From positions 677,869 to 741,868 of the forward strand of contig NZ_KV917378.1 of the NCBI RefSeq assembly GCF_002019735.1: a DNA stretch of 64,000 nucleotides. The letters run 5' to 3'. The position numbers and the translations under genes are program-made. Below, in pieces: positions 34,208-42,515 of the stretch. The DNA is from Salipaludibacillus agaradhaerens. Its GTDB lineage: Bacteria > Bacillota > Bacilli > Bacillales > Salisediminibacteriaceae. Below the pieces are notes generated by a model that worked only from the letters and a program-made list of their open reading frames with translations, did not search any database and had not been told where the DNA came from. Numbering within the stretch: the first letter of the stretch is position 1; each line of letters starts with the position of its first letter.

Positions 34208-34571
34208 AAGAATCTGATTTTTCCACAAGGGACAATGTATACTCAATTGATTTATACTGCTCCATGATCTTTTTTTTCTTAGCATCCTTTTGAAAACACG
34301 TGACAGCAAGGATTTCGAAATTGTCTTCTAGCTGATCAATTTGTTCAGCATGTAAATAAGAGGGGCGTTCCTTCCCAATCCACTTTAAGACCATGGGTTT
34401 CCAACTTTTGAGTGCGTTTTTGATTTTATCTGCAAAAGGTTTCACATCATGAAAGAAGTCAGCCTCTTTTTCTGTCTGTGCAAATGTATGGTAAAGATGA
34501 TAAGCCTGTTCATTCAATACCTTTAATTTATTTGTATCTTTCATTAGTTGTTCTATTTCTTCGTTAGACAT
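34206..34571 (-). CDS. yppE: DUF1798 protein YppE
   Basis: This 121-aa helical protein is homologous to B. subtilis YppE (DUF1798). The pattern LNEQAYHLYHTFAQTEKEADFFHDVKPF followed by WKPMVLKWIGKERP and the paired C-terminal helices match the four-helix bundle structure of the family (read as separate pieces). The function is unknown. In B. subtilis yppE lies in the yppC-yppG group next to recU. Here racA stands upstream (42 bp) and yppC beyond, so the group is partly conserved but rearranged. The ATG start follows GAGGTGACTAAC. Confidence 0.85.
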   Translation of the reverse strand: MSNEEIEQLMKDTNKLKVLNEQAYHLYHTFAQTEKEADFFHDVKPFADKIKNALKSWKPMVLKWIGKERPSYLHAEQIDQLEDNFEILAVTCFQKDAKKKKIMEQYKSIEYTLSLVEKSDS

Positions 34572-34613
34572 ATGTTAGTCACCTCATGGACATTGTAACA
34601 AATAAAGAAAAGC

Positions 34614-35138
34614 TTAGAAACTAAAAATACCTGCTAACCGTCTTTTTTTCCCAGACGATTCATTTAGAGCTGCCGATGATGTACTTTTATTAACTAATTG
34701 ATCTTCCAGGATGTTAATTCGTGTGGATAACTGAGTAATGATTTGGTTTAATTCATTGATTTCCTTCCGTTGATGGAGAATTTGATATTCAACAACATCA
34801 TCAGCTTTGTTACGCACCTTTCTCTCTAACTGATCCAGTTGGTTCAATAATTCTTCCATTTTCTTTTCCACCTGTATGGCGGGAATCATCGCCACTTTTT
34901 TACTTTGAGTACCTACCTTATCTTCTTCCACCAAACACACTTCACTCAATTTTTTCCCCTGTTTCATCTGTGCATTAATAATTTTTAATTGATCATATGT
35001 CTCGTTCGGCATCTCAAAATGACCGTTAGAATTCACCTTATGAGCTAGATTAAAATACTTTATCCAACGCTGAACAGTTGACGGGTTCACATGAATAGCT
35101 TTGGCAATTTCTCTCGTTTTCCAACTTTTTTTCCCCAT
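34614..35138 (-). CDS. racA: chromosome-anchoring protein RacA
   Basis: This 174-aa protein has an N-terminal MerR-like HTH domain (KTREIAKAIHVNPSTVQRWIKYFNL, read in pieces), a central coiled coil (about 85-150) and a basic C-terminal tail. This is the layout of RacA, which binds GC-rich sites around oriC and the pole to pull the origin to the pole in sporulation. The length agrees with B. subtilis RacA (about 184 aa). In B. subtilis racA is not next to yppC; here it sits between yppC and yppE. The ATG follows AGGAGCGATTACT. Confidence 0.85.
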   Translation of the reverse strand: MGKKSWKTREIAKAIHVNPSTVQRWIKYFNLAHKVNSNGHFEMPNETYDQLKIINAQMKQGKKLSEVCLVEEDKVGTQSKKVAMIPAIQVEKKMEELLNQLDQLERKVRNKADDVVEYQILHQRKEINELNQIITQLSTRINILEDQLVNKSTSSAALNESSGKKRRLAGIFSF

Positions 35139-35315
35139 AGTAATCGCTCCTTATTTCTTAGTTACTCAACTGTTCGCTCTCCCGATTAAAATCCCCTTTC
35201 AACTTGACAAAACTAGTTCACATTCGGCAAAGAAAGAACAATACGGATAAAATCAGCCTCGTATCATTTTATTTATGAAGCGCACACTACAAAATAACGA
35301 GGAGGAGGTGATTTT

Positions 35316-35450
35316 ATGTCAAAAAAACAATCAAATCAGTCAAGAGAACAAAAAGAAAAGTCGAATCACTCATACCAACAGGATCAGTCGTCGGATTTTA
35401 AATCTCAACCGGATAAAAAATTGAAAGGGCCAGACAAACCCTCAACCTAA
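35316..35450 (+). CDS. small hydrophilic protein, probably sporulation-related, 44 aa
   Basis: This gene encodes a 44-residue peptide starting MSKKQSNQSREQKEKSNHSY and ending KLKGPDKPST. It is very hydrophilic, lacks Trp, Cys and Met after the start, and has few hydrophobic residues; together with the GP-x-PS(T) tail, this is typical of small spore proteins of Bacillaceae. The ribosome site GGAGGAGGTGA is nearly perfect. CATTTTA lies upstream (about 35266-35272), resembling a sigma-G -10 element, but its -35 partner is weak. Sporulation expression is inference from composition and the nearby racA. Confidence 0.6.
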   Translation: MSKKQSNQSREQKEKSNHSYQQDQSSDFKSQPDKKLKGPDKPST

Positions 35451-35467
35451 TAACCCTTTATAATATG

Positions 35468-35502
35468 AGCTGTCTCGGAAGTTTTAACTTTTGCAGACAG
35501 CT
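35468..35502 (+). terminator. hairpin after the 44-aa gene
   Basis: AGCTGTCT and AGACAGCT form an 8-bp stem with a 19-nt loop. It is followed by TCTCTATGTTTT, a poor T tail. Confidence 0.5.
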
Positions 35503-35606
35503 TCTCTATGTTTTAATACCTTTCTAAAACCCTTGGATACCAACTATTAAACGATCGGACCAGTTAACATTTTGTTTACTTCAGATATGACTGAATGACT
35601 TCTGTT

Positions 35607-36584
35607 TTAACTATTGTTAAGCTTTCTTTTCACATGAGCTACTAATTGAGCTGCCATCAGCATTTGATGGTGTTTTTTAGCATACCATTTAGTAAGATCA
35701 TATTGGACAGGTCGTTTCACGTGACGATGTAACGCTTTATTGGGTTTATACCTTGTATCGTTTGACCAATCTATTCTATGTTTATCATCATGCCATATAT
35801 AAGGGAAAGTTACTCTAAGTGGTAAGCTTCTTTCACCTGAGAGGTGACTACGTATATCAATTAGTCTGCTCCCTGTATACGGCACCGTTTTAAAGTAATG
35901 ATAAATCTCCTTTTTACAGGGAGATTGAAATAATAACCATGAGAGCTGATTTCCGAGCTTAATTCGTTCTGTCACACTCGTAAAGTCTTTCACTGTACAG
36001 CCATATAAACGCGTCATATAACCAGGGAATAAAACGACATTAAAATGCAGCGTCTCCTGCCATTTAAAAATGGATGTTTGAAAGACTGTTTTCTTAAAGG
36101 GATTGCTCTGTACAATAGGATTGTCAATAACATGTTGTTCATTGATGATGAGAGCATATAGTAATCGATTGATGTCGCGATAATACCAAAAATATTCCCA
36201 CTCTCGCATCATCCAGTGTGAGACTGAAAAGGCAGGTAAAAGATAAAATAAGGGACGCTTCATATCATTTGAAAGCCGATAAATCATTAACTGAGGGTAG
36301 GCATCAGAAAATATTAACCAGTTTGCCCGTTCATAAGTTATAAATAGTCGCCTTCGCCATTCTTTTGATAATAACGTCCTATAAGGCTTACTCGTTAAAT
36401 CTGTCATGGACCAGCCTGCATTTCGTGAAACCATATGAGCTAAGTAAGCCCATCGTATCTCTGGATTGGCCATAAAAAAGTTAGCATACGCTGCCGTTCT
36501 CGAAATATTGTCTTGATTATATTTAAAGGTGACCTGTTGAATAAAATCGATAGTCTGTTGACTAAACTGGCAGTTCACATCCAT
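35607..36584 (-). CDS. yppC: DUF2515 protein YppC
   Basis: This 325-aa protein is the homologue of B. subtilis YppC (DUF2515), a Trp- and Tyr-rich cytosolic protein of unknown function. Landmarks are NISRTAAYANFFMANPEIRWAYLAHMVSRNAGW near residue 30 and the C-terminal HRIDWSND and WYAKKHHQMLMAAQLVAH segments, seen as separate blocks. It is divergent from recU across 141 bp, as in B. subtilis. The ATG at 36584 is preceded by GGAGGATG. Confidence 0.88.
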   Translation of the reverse strand: MDVNCQFSQQTIDFIQQVTFKYNQDNISRTAAYANFFMANPEIRWAYLAHMVSRNAGWSMTDLTSKPYRTLLSKEWRRRLFITYERANWLIFSDAYPQLMIYRLSNDMKRPLFYLLPAFSVSHWMMREWEYFWYYRDINRLLYALIINEQHVIDNPIVQSNPFKKTVFQTSIFKWQETLHFNVVLFPGYMTRLYGCTVKDFTSVTERIKLGNQLSWLLFQSPCKKEIYHYFKTVPYTGSRLIDIRSHLSGERSLPLRVTFPYIWHDDKHRIDWSNDTRYKPNKALHRHVKRPVQYDLTKWYAKKHHQMLMAAQLVAHVKRKLNNS

Positions 36585-36668
36585 CCTCCTTCAAATTAAC
36601 TGGCGTTGGTTTTATCATGCCATCTCAACTGAAACTTACTCTTTTAATTCAATTAGTCTATTTTAAAA

Positions 36669-36680
36669 ATATCATGATAT
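36669..36680. promoter_or_regulatory. palindrome in the recU-yppC divergent promoter region
   Basis: ATATCATGATAT is a perfect 12-bp palindrome, followed at 36684-36690 by a further ATGATAT. It ends two bases before the TATGAT at 36683, the best -10-like box for recU. It may be an operator or chance AT-rich sequence. Confidence 0.3.
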
Positions 36681-36725
36681 GGTATGATATAGTGATCCGA
36701 AACAGTATATTTTAGAAGGACGCTG

Positions 36726-37343
36726 ATGAAGATGAGTATTCGTTACCCCAACGGAAAAAAATTTGAGAAAAAGCGAATCTTTTCCGGCCAAAAGAACGTC
36801 AATAATAAAGATGACCGTTTTAGTAATCGCGGAATGTCTCTTGAAGAAGATATCAATGAAACAAACGATTATTACAGGGCACATCAAATAGCAGTGATTC
36901 ACAAAAAACCTACACCGCTACAAATTGTAAAAGTAAACTACCCGAAACGGAGTGCTGCTGTTGTCACTGAAGCCTACTTTAAAAAGCCTTCTACAACAGA
37001 TTACAACGGTGTTTTTCAAGGGAGATATATTGATTTTGAAGCTAAAGAAACACGAAATAAAACAAGTTTCCCGTTGAAAAATTTTCATGAACACCAAATA
37101 CAACATATGAAAGAAGTGATGCAACACAATGGTATTGCATTTGCCCTATTAAAATTTTCCCTACTTGACGAAGTTTATCTCTTAGAAGCTCATGAACTGA
37201 TGTCGTTTTATGATAAGCAAGACACAAATCGAAAATCTATTCCGAAAAAAGAAATAGAAGAGCGCGGCCATTTGATTCCATTCGGTTATCATCCGCGAAT
37301 TGATTACCTTAAAATAATAGATAAAATGATAGATCGATGCTAA
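36726..37343 (+). CDS. recU: Holliday junction resolvase RecU
   Basis: This 205-aa RecU endonuclease resolves Holliday junctions with RuvAB. It shows the conserved active-site segment [20 protein letters not shown] (around residue 95), the stalk region with [27 protein letters not shown] and the C-terminal [12 protein letters not shown] codons at 36726 and 36732 are both possible after AGAAGGACG. It is followed 40 bp later by ponA in the same direction, the classic recU-ponA operon of Bacillaceae. It is divergent from yppC. Confidence 0.95.
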   Translation: MKMSIRYPNGKKFEKKRIFSGQKNVNNKDDRFSNRGMSLEEDINETNDYYRAHQIAVIHKKPTPLQIVKVNYPKRSAAVVTEAYFKKPSTTDYNGVFQGRYIDFEAKETRNKTSFPLKNFHEHQIQHMKEVMQHNGIAFALLKFSLLDEVYLLEAHELMSFYDKQDTNRKSIPKKEIEERGHLIPFGYHPRIDYLKIIDKMIDRC

Positions 37344-37383
37344 CCTGTTTTCAGACTTGCACAGATTGAAAGGAAGATGACTC

Positions 37384-39984
37384 ATGTCTGATAAAATGTC
37401 TAGACAAGAGCGCAGAAAAGCGCAAACGAATAAAACAACGAAAAATAAATCAACTAGCAAAAGTAAACCTCGTAAAGGTTTAGTTAAAAAGATACTAACA
37501 GCTACTGCTGTCATGATGTTAGTCATGTTTGTAGTAGGTGCTATTGCAGTCGTTGCCATTGTAAGCAACGCACCTGAACTTGATGAAGATAAATTAACGC
37601 TTGCTTTAATCCCTGAGATTTATGATATGAACGATGAATTAATCACCACACTTAGTGCCGCTGAAAATCGACGTATGGCCAATATTGACGACGTACCAGA
37701 TGTCTTAATAGATGCGGTTATATCTGTAGAAGATGCTCGTTTTTATGATCACTTCGGTGTGGACCTCCGTCGAGTTGGGGGAGCCATCCGTGCAAATATT
37801 ACAGGTGGATTTGGCTCAGAAGGGGCCAGTACAATTACACAACAAGTCGTTAGAAACTTATTCTTAGAATTTGATAAAACGTTGTCGCGAAAATTGCAAG
37901 AGCAATACTTAGCGATTAAGCTTGAACAAAAGTATACGAAAGATCAAATACTTGAAATGTATTTAAATGCGATCTATTTCTCTGATTCGCGTTATGGCGT
38001 CGTTGAAGCTGCTAATTACTATTTCAGTAAAGATTTAGATGAGTTGACAATTGAGGATGCCGCTTTATTGGCTGGTATACCACAACGCCCTAACGCTCAT
38101 AATCCGTTAGATAATCCAGAGGCAGCTGAAAATCGGCGTAACACAGTTATCCAACGGATGCTTTCTAACGATAAGATTACTGAAGAAGAAGCGGAAGCAG
38201 CTATGGCTATCTCAGTTGAAGACCAGCTGAACCCAAGTGAAGACCGTGAAACGACCCCATATCTATCTTACATTAACCAAGTATACGCAGAAGTGGATAA
38301 CATCGAAGGCATTGAAGCTAGCGATATTTATACAGGTGGATTAAAAATTTATACAAACCTTGATACTGACTTACAAACGCATGTGGAGCATGTCATGCAA
38401 TCGGATGATGTCATTAATTTTCCTGATGAAATGTTTCAAGCAGGTATTACGTTAATGGAAACACAGACCGGTGAAGTCCGGGCAATTGGTGGCATGCGTG
38501 AACCAGCTGAAGGTGTCCTATCTTGGAATTGGGCGACAAAACCACGACGTCAAGCAGGCTCATCCATTAAACCTATTTTAGATTATGGTCCAGCCATTAA
38601 TGAGTTACAATGGTCAACTTATCATCAAATTGTGGATGAGGAATACTATTACTCTGATGGATCGACGCCAGTTCGTAACTTTAGTCGCACATTCCGTGGC
38701 TCTGTGTCAATGCGAGAAGCGCTCAGAGACTCGTTAAACGTCCCGGCCGTTAAAGCTATTCAAGAAGTCGGCTTAGATAATGCTCAAGACTTCGGGCAAA
38801 GTCTCGGCCTGCCAATTGATGAGATCTATGAATCATCAGCCCTTGGTACGAATGAAGTGTCTTCATATCAAATGACAGGTGCGTATGCTGCTTTCGGTAA
38901 TGGGGGTGAGTATAATGAGCCTTTCACAGTACGAAAAGTAGAATTCCCTGATGGCCGTGTCATTGACTTAACACCTGAGCCGGAACAAGTCATGGAAGAT
39001 TACACCGCTTTTATGATCTCAGATATGTTAAAAGATGTTGTAGAATCAGGAACAGGAACAGCCGCGCAAATTTCTGGACTTCCGATAGCTGGTAAAACAG
39101 GCTCAAGTAACTTCGATGATGATGAACGAGAACGACATAATATTCCTAGCTCAGCTATAAAGGACGGTTGGTTTGTCGGTTATACAACAGAGCTCACAGC
39201 CGGCGTATGGACCGGGTACGATACACCGGCTGATGGTCAAATTATTATGGACAATAACGAACACCAAATATCACGGGATATCTTCCGAGAAGTAATGAGT
39301 TATGCACATGAAGGTCGAGAAACATCCGATTTTGTGCAACCTGATTCCGTTGTCGAAGTAGCAATTGAACGTGCAACTGGTAAACTACCAAGTGATTTCA
39401 CACCTGATAGTGAAATTATTAGAGAATATTTTGTACGGGGAACTGAGCCAACAGACGTTTCTCAAGAATTTGAAGAAGCGCAAGGTATTGAAAACCTTTC
39501 AGCCACTTATGATGAAGAAGCTCATGCTATTAACATTGATTGGAGTTATCCTGAAGACGATTATAGCTTCAGATTAGAAGTTCAAACAGGTGGTAGCGGT
39601 GATTATTCCTTAGTAGATATAACAAATGATACGCAATATACTTTATCCAATCCAGAGTATGGTGAAACTTATTCTATTCGTGTGACGGCTATCGCTGATG
39701 ATAACGATGACTTATCAAGCGACCCGGCGACTGTAAGTATAACCATCCCGGAAGAGGAAGAAGACGAAGAAGAACTAGATGAAGACAATGAACTAAACGA
39801 AGAAAATGAAAATGAGAATGAACAAAATGAAAATGAAGAGAACTTACCTGATAATGGATCTGATGAGAATAATTCTTCTGATAATGGTGATGAGCAAGAG
39901 GAAGATCCAAACAATGAAGAAGACAATTCAGAAGATGAAACAGAGCAAGAAAACTCTCCTGCTAGCTCCGAATCTAATGGATAA
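37384..39984 (+). CDS. ponA: penicillin-binding protein 1A/1B, bifunctional
   Basis: This 866-aa class A PBP is the main septal and lateral wall glycan polymerase and crosslinker. A basic cytosolic tail and one membrane helix (about 35-61) precede the glycosyltransferase with EDARFYDHFGVD (Glu116) and GASTITQQ. The transpeptidase has SSIK (Ser393), SLN (450) and KTGSS (571). A fibronectin III-like domain (about 700-788) follows, then a 78-residue Glu/Asp/Asn-rich tail. The tail is longer and more acidic than in B. subtilis PonA. The gene follows recU by 40 bp. A terminator lies 20 bp after the stop. Confidence 0.94.
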   Translation: MSDKMSRQERRKAQTNKTTKNKSTSKSKPRKGLVKKILTATAVMMLVMFVVGAIAVVAIVSNAPELDEDKLTLALIPEIYDMNDELITTLSAAENRRMANIDDVPDVLIDAVISVEDARFYDHFGVDLRRVGGAIRANITGGFGSEGASTITQQVVRNLFLEFDKTLSRKLQEQYLAIKLEQKYTKDQILEMYLNAIYFSDSRYGVVEAANYYFSKDLDELTIEDAALLAGIPQRPNAHNPLDNPEAAENRRNTVIQRMLSNDKITEEEAEAAMAISVEDQLNPSEDRETTPYLSYINQVYAEVDNIEGIEASDIYTGGLKIYTNLDTDLQTHVEHVMQSDDVINFPDEMFQAGITLMETQTGEVRAIGGMREPAEGVLSWNWATKPRRQAGSSIKPILDYGPAINELQWSTYHQIVDEEYYYSDGSTPVRNFSRTFRGSVSMREALRDSLNVPAVKAIQEVGLDNAQDFGQSLGLPIDEIYESSALGTNEVSSYQMTGAYAAFGNGGEYNEPFTVRKVEFPDGRVIDLTPEPEQVMEDYTAFMISDMLKDVVESGTGTAAQISGLPIAGKTGSSNFDDDERERHNIPSSAIKDGWFVGYTTELTAGVWTGYDTPADGQIIMDNNEHQISRDIFREVMSYAHEGRETSDFVQPDSVVEVAIERATGKLPSDFTPDSEIIREYFVRGTEPTDVSQEFEEAQGIENLSATYDEEAHAINIDWSYPEDDYSFRLEVQTGGSGDYSLVDITNDTQYTLSNPEYGETYSIRVTAIADDNDDLSSDPATVSITIPEEEEDEEELDEDNELNEENENENEQNENEENLPDNGSDENNSSDNGDEQEEDPNNEEDNSEDETEQENSPASSESNG

Positions 39985-40003
39985 ACCATTAATAAATACT
40001 TTT

Positions 40004-40043
40004 AAAAGAGGTGCCTGTCTATTGGCCCCTCTTTCTTCTTTTT
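40004..40043 (+). terminator. terminator of recU-ponA
   Basis: AAAGAGG-t-GCC and GGC-cc-CTCTTT form a near-perfect stem followed by TTCTTTTT. Confidence 0.75.
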
Positions 40044-40281
40044 GACTCGGATAATCATGATGTATTCTTACACATACATAAAAAAAGACGCCCCATTGTA
40101 AAAAACGCGGCGGAACTTCTGAACTTGAATGATAAAAGATAAAATAGCATCGCCTGTCCCTATTAGCCATTCATCACTAGTAAGGAAATCTTTTTGTGAG
40201 AATTAAGGTTTATCTATATATCTAATGAATCGTTTTGGAATGCTTTGTAACATCACATCTATTCCAGTCACTTGTTAATGA

Positions 40282-40800
40282 CTATGAGAGATAAACAGCC
40301 CATTTTTTCTCTGACTCTTCAATCAATTGACGCAAAGTGGTAAAGGCATGATAATGATCAATCGAATTAAAGACAAATGATAGACGCTCAGACAGATTAA
40401 CAGGCGCATATAACTCATGTGTAAGAGCTTTATAATCATCGACTAAATGCGTTAAAGGCTTTTGTTTCACCCATTGCATCATTTGCAAATATGAGGCTGT
40501 ATACTGTTGCATAAGAGGTTTTGCAGCTGCACGATTGCGCTTCTCAAAACATTTAATCAAATCTAATTCTCCTTTATTGTTCCATTTATCTAAAAACTTT
40601 TGAATAGAAGTAGCGGGATACAGCCATGGAGAAGTAGCAGAAGTTTCAATTTGTAAATACGCTAAAATATCTTCATAGAACCAATAAGAGGAATCATGGC
40701 TATCTTTTAAAAATTCACATGTGTCATCGATCATCATTTTATCGTTTATCTCATAAAAAGGTCTCATAATAAACACTTGTGGAACTGTTACAGTAGTCAT
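40282..40800 (-). CDS. ypoC: YpoC family protein
   Basis: This 172-aa soluble protein, rich in Trp and Tyr, is recognised mainly by position: it overlaps nth by 4 bp in the nth-ypoC order of B. subtilis. The composition and the two-block layout (DILAYLQIETSATSPWLY and VDDYKALTHELYAPVNLSERLSF) agree with YpoC. No enzyme motif is seen and the function is unknown. The start ATG overlaps the nth stop, so the two are coupled. Confidence 0.75.
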   Translation of the reverse strand: MTTVTVPQVFIMRPFYEINDKMMIDDTCEFLKDSHDSSYWFYEDILAYLQIETSATSPWLYPATSIQKFLDKWNNKGELDLIKCFEKRNRAAAKPLMQQYTASYLQMMQWVKQKPLTHLVDDYKALTHELYAPVNLSERLSFVFNSIDHYHAFTTLRQLIEESEKKWAVYLS

Positions 40801-41462
40801 TCCCCCACCACAATTCCCTTTTTCTTAAGTCGCTTTTTCCCTTCACGACACAACGCCACGAGCGGACAGGCCATACAATTTGGTGATTGGGCTTTACAGT
40901 GATAACGACCAAAGAAAATGAGTCTATGATGTGTAACCGACCATTCGTCTTTTGGGACTTTTTTCATGAGTGTTTTTTCTACTTCTAACACAGAATCTTT
41001 CCAGCGACAGATCCCTAATCGTTTGCTTACACGTTCCACATGGGTGTCGACAGCAATCGCTGGTTCGTTAAATGCCACAGATGCCACGACATTAGCTGTC
41101 TTTCTCCCTACTCCAGCCAATTTAATTAATTCGTCTCGCTCTCGTGGAACTTCACCATTGTAGTCTTCAATTAATGACTGCGCAAGCTTTTTAATATTTT
41201 TTGCTTTACTTCTAAAGAGGCCGATGGAACGAATATCATTTTCTAATTCTTCAAGAGGAACTTCTGCATAATCTTCAGGTGTTTTATATTTTTCAAATAG
41301 CGCTGGTGTTACTTTATTAACCAATGCATCTGTCGCTTGAGCAGAAAGGACGACTGCAATCGTTAATTCGAATGGGTTCGAGTGTGTCAACTCACACTCT
41401 GCTTCTGGAAACATGTCACCCATTGTCTTTAAGACAAATTCTACTTGACTCTTAGTTAACAT
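40797..41462 (-). CDS. nth: endonuclease III
   Basis: This 221-aa base-excision repair glycosylase/AP lyase removes oxidised pyrimidines. It has the helix-hairpin-helix LAGVGRKTANVV with the catalytic Lys in GRKTA and Asp in VDTHVERV, and the C-terminal [4Fe-4S] cysteines C-x6-C-x2-C-x5-C (CKAQSPNCMACPLVALC). All are intact. It lies 3 bp downstream of dnaD and overlaps ypoC by 4 bp, as in other Bacillaceae. Confidence 0.95.
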   Translation of the reverse strand: MLTKSQVEFVLKTMGDMFPEAECELTHSNPFELTIAVVLSAQATDALVNKVTPALFEKYKTPEDYAEVPLEELENDIRSIGLFRSKAKNIKKLAQSLIEDYNGEVPRERDELIKLAGVGRKTANVVASVAFNEPAIAVDTHVERVSKRLGICRWKDSVLEVEKTLMKKVPKDEWSVTHHRLIFFGRYHCKAQSPNCMACPLVALCREGKKRLKKKGIVVGE

Positions 41463-41465
41463 ACG

Positions 41466-42191
41466 TTAGTTGCTCCCTCCTTCCAGCCAATTATACCCTG
41501 GATGCTTTTTCTCTCTTTTAGTCTCTGACGATCTAGAAAATTGACGATTTGATTGATGGTTCCTTATATTTTCTCCATGGCTTTTCGCTTGTTCGATTGT
41601 TTTAACCCCGTTCTTTTTCCAGTCGAATAAAATACGATCAATATAACGAAAGTTTAGTTTAGACGACACCACAGCTTCCCTTAGTGCGGCTTCAATAATA
41701 AACGGTTCATGTCCGTCATCATCTAACCACATAGATATCATCTCCATTTCCATAGGAGATAAAGGCCTTGCAAACTCCTCTTCAAATCTCTGAAATAGTT
41801 TACCTTCTTGTAATTGTTTATCTTCTTTTACTTCATGTTGTGATTGTTCATTTAAATGCATTTGAAGCTTCTCGAACAAGGGTGCGATAGAGATCATTTC
41901 AGAAATTTTATTGTCAGTCCCTTTAGACTCAACAATTTCTATAAATCGCTTTGATAATAGTTCTTTTAATTGATGGGCGCAATCGTTTGAGGTGATCGTC
42001 ATTCTTTCAACAAGGTTATCAGGTGTAGGGAAGTCATTACCTTCTTGATGAAATTGTCGAATATGAATTAGAATTAAGAATTGCTCATCTGTTAAACCGA
42101 GCTGTTTGTAATATTTAAATAACAAGCCTGGTAATGTAAAAGGTGGTTCAGATAATAATTTAAAAACATGCTGGTTTTCCAAGCGTGTCAC
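41466..42191 (-). CDS. dnaD: DNA replication protein DnaD
   Basis: This 241-aa primosome protein has an N-terminal winged-helix domain (LFKYYKQLGLTDEQFLILIHIRQF, seen in pieces) and a C-terminal DnaD/DnaB2 domain. The signature EEEFARPLSPMEMEMI and the FRYIDRILFDWKKNGVKT motif for DNA binding are both present. It helps load the replicative helicase at origins and restart forks. Start is either the GTG at 42191 or the TTG at 42182, which has AGGTGA just upstream. nth follows 3 bp later. In B. subtilis asnS lies directly upstream; here a repeat element and a terminator intervene. Confidence 0.93.
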   Translation of the reverse strand: MTRLENQHVFKLLSEPPFTLPGLLFKYYKQLGLTDEQFLILIHIRQFHQEGNDFPTPDNLVERMTITSNDCAHQLKELLSKRFIEIVESKGTDNKISEMISIAPLFEKLQMHLNEQSQHEVKEDKQLQEGKLFQRFEEEFARPLSPMEMEMISMWLDDDGHEPFIIEAALREAVVSSKLNFRYIDRILFDWKKNGVKTIEQAKSHGENIRNHQSNRQFSRSSETKREKKHPGYNWLEGGSN

Positions 42192-42225
42192 CTACTTTCT
42201 TCTATGTCTAGCAACAAAATAAGAG

Positions 42226-42262
42226 GGTGTTTCAAAAGAGGTCATCACACTTTTGAAACACC
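42226..42262 (-). terminator. terminator upstream of dnaD, probably of the asnS transcript
   Basis: A perfect 13-bp stem (GGTGTTTCAAAAG with CTTTTGAAACACC) has an 11-nt loop and is followed on the minus strand by CTCTTATTTTG. Confidence 0.75.
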
Positions 42263-42362
42263 ACTCCCCACCAGCAAACTATCATTTTAATGCCATGAGT
42301 ATTATAACATAATAAATGGTTCAACGTTTTCCGTTTCAGTCCTAAACCACCTATTTAACCTG

Positions 42363-42463
42363 TTTATCACAGATAACCGTTCGTAAAGCTCCCTACTCCA
42401 AATAGACAGGAGAGCTACATCTATTTAGGTGTGAGCTAACGGTCGGTAATGTCCTGATTGACT
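42363..42463 (+). repeat. dispersed intergenic palindromic repeat, copy 4
   Basis: It has the left block TTATCACAGATAACCGTTCG, the middle CTCCCTACTCCAAATAGACA and CTATTTAGGTG (the latter shared with copy 1), and the right block AGCTAACGGTCGGTAATG with CCTGATTGA. Both AGCGTCCG arms have drifted, but AACCG/CGGT changes partly preserve pairing. It lies between asnS and dnaD. Confidence 0.8.
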
Positions 42464-42515
42464 CAACTAACAATCAGTGGGGTATCGTCCTTTTCCCACT
42501 GATTGATAATTTGTT

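Noticed and set aside
39669-39989. Ser-rich frame of 106 codons antisense to the end of ponA
   Set aside because: It is the mirror of the acidic GAA/GAT-rich tail of ponA; poly-Ser composition is the expected shadow and there is no start signal.
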